Shown piece after piece: positions 63,549-64,000 of a DNA stretch of 64,000 nucleotides. The DNA is from Daphnia carinata (taxonomy: Eukaryota; Arthropoda; Branchiopoda; Diplostraca; Daphniidae): NCBI RefSeq assembly GCF_022539665.2, contig NC_081335.1, forward strand, positions 2,604,001 to 2,668,000, written 5' to 3'. The notes under the pieces are model-generated. The model had not been told where the DNA came from and did no database searches. It saw only the letters and a list, made by a program, of their open reading frames with translations. Within the stretch, counting starts at the first letter, position 1. Every line of letters starts with the position of its first letter. A program made the translations under genes and the position numbers.

Positions 63549-64000
63549 TATGGCAATCCGTTTTACATAAAAAAAAAAAAAATTGCGGAAAAAAAAAAAA
63601 AAATCGCACTTTTTTCTCTTTTTTCTACCCGTAGCCATCTATCAGTCGGTTTCGTTATTACAGGCATGTAAGCAATTTCAGTTAATTGTATCCCATTAGC
63701 AGTTAATTGAGTAGCGTGGCTGGAGAACAACGCGTGGCTGGAGGATCAATTGAAAAATGGATAAGAAAATAAAACAAAAAAATGGTAAGTATAAACATTA
63801 TTATATTGGTTTTCAATTATTAATTATTGTTTATTAGATCAAATTATGAAGCTGCAGGCCCAATTATTGGAACAACACAAAAAAATAAATAACAGCAAAG
63901 CTAAGGATGGTAAGGCCTAATATGTAATGATTCTATTTATTTGCTTTTATTCATTTGTGTTTTGTAGCTCAAATTTTGAGTCTACATGCTCAGTTATTGG
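63549..64000 (+). repeat. Unrecognised repeat unit, copy 3 (truncated by window end)
   Basis: Starts TATGGCAATCCGTTTTACAT, head to head with copy 2 and separated from it by 23 bp. The first 450 bases match the start of copy 1. Confidence 0.85.
63757..64000 (+). CDS. Small multi-exon gene of unknown family, copy 3, 5' part
   Basis: The ATG at 63757 opens MDKKIKQKN. Exon 2 (63838-63909) encodes QIMKLQAQLLEQHKKINN, and exon 3 starts at 63968 with QILSLHAQLL. Splice sites are intact. The rest is outside the window, so this copy could be the complete one. Confidence 0.45.

Overview
The window reads as nuclear DNA of an arthropod, most likely a cladoceran crustacean such as Daphnia. This is inferred from compact genes with many 55-90 bp GT-AG introns, TATA plus TCAGT core promoters, and gene families typical of arthropods. 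The non-coding DNA is very rich in homopolymer and dinucleotide runs. No bacterial-type operons, CRISPR arrays or viral genes were seen.

Layout. (1) 1-8190, minus strand: three tandem single-domain angiotensin-converting-enzyme (ACE, peptidase M2) genes. The leftmost runs off the window. (2) 8986-14001, plus: a THADA/Trm732 homologue of 1567 residues in six exons, divergent from the third ACE gene. (3) 14208-17336, minus: an SLC5-family sodium/solute symporter, tail to tail with THADA. (4) 17337-28831: 11.5 kb with no gene I can support, probably upstream DNA of the next gene. (5) 28832-51823, plus: one 23-kb Sidestep-family cell-adhesion receptor gene with 16 coding exons (1043 residues: signal peptide, five Ig domains, FN3, transmembrane helix, cytoplasmic tail) and two large introns of 8.9 and 6.5 kb. 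(6) 51824-55254: intergenic, with an orphan duplicate of a core promoter and a doubtful small gene. (7) 55255-57696, plus: a carboxylesterase/cholinesterase-family gene of 564 residues with a complete Ser-Glu-His triad but an altered oxyanion-hole motif. (8) 58518-64000: three copies of an unrecognised ~2.25-kb repeat unit. Copies 1 and 2 form a large inverted repeat around a 0.5-kb centre holding three tRNA-like sequences. Copies 2 and 3 are head to head, 23 bp apart.

The most novel part is the last one. Each unit carries a small multi-exon gene for a protein I do not recognise (162 residues in the simplest reading). Copies 1 and 2 also carry a 313-bp segment made of successive stem-loops. 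By eye that segment differs at one base between the two copies, while the neighbouring coding exon differs at about a dozen positions in 184. Either the inner arms are being homogenised or a structured RNA is under constraint.

The named genes look like independent genes, not a pathway. ACE and the esterase are predicted extracellular enzymes. THADA acts in tRNA modification, SLC5 imports solutes with sodium, and Sidestep proteins guide axons.
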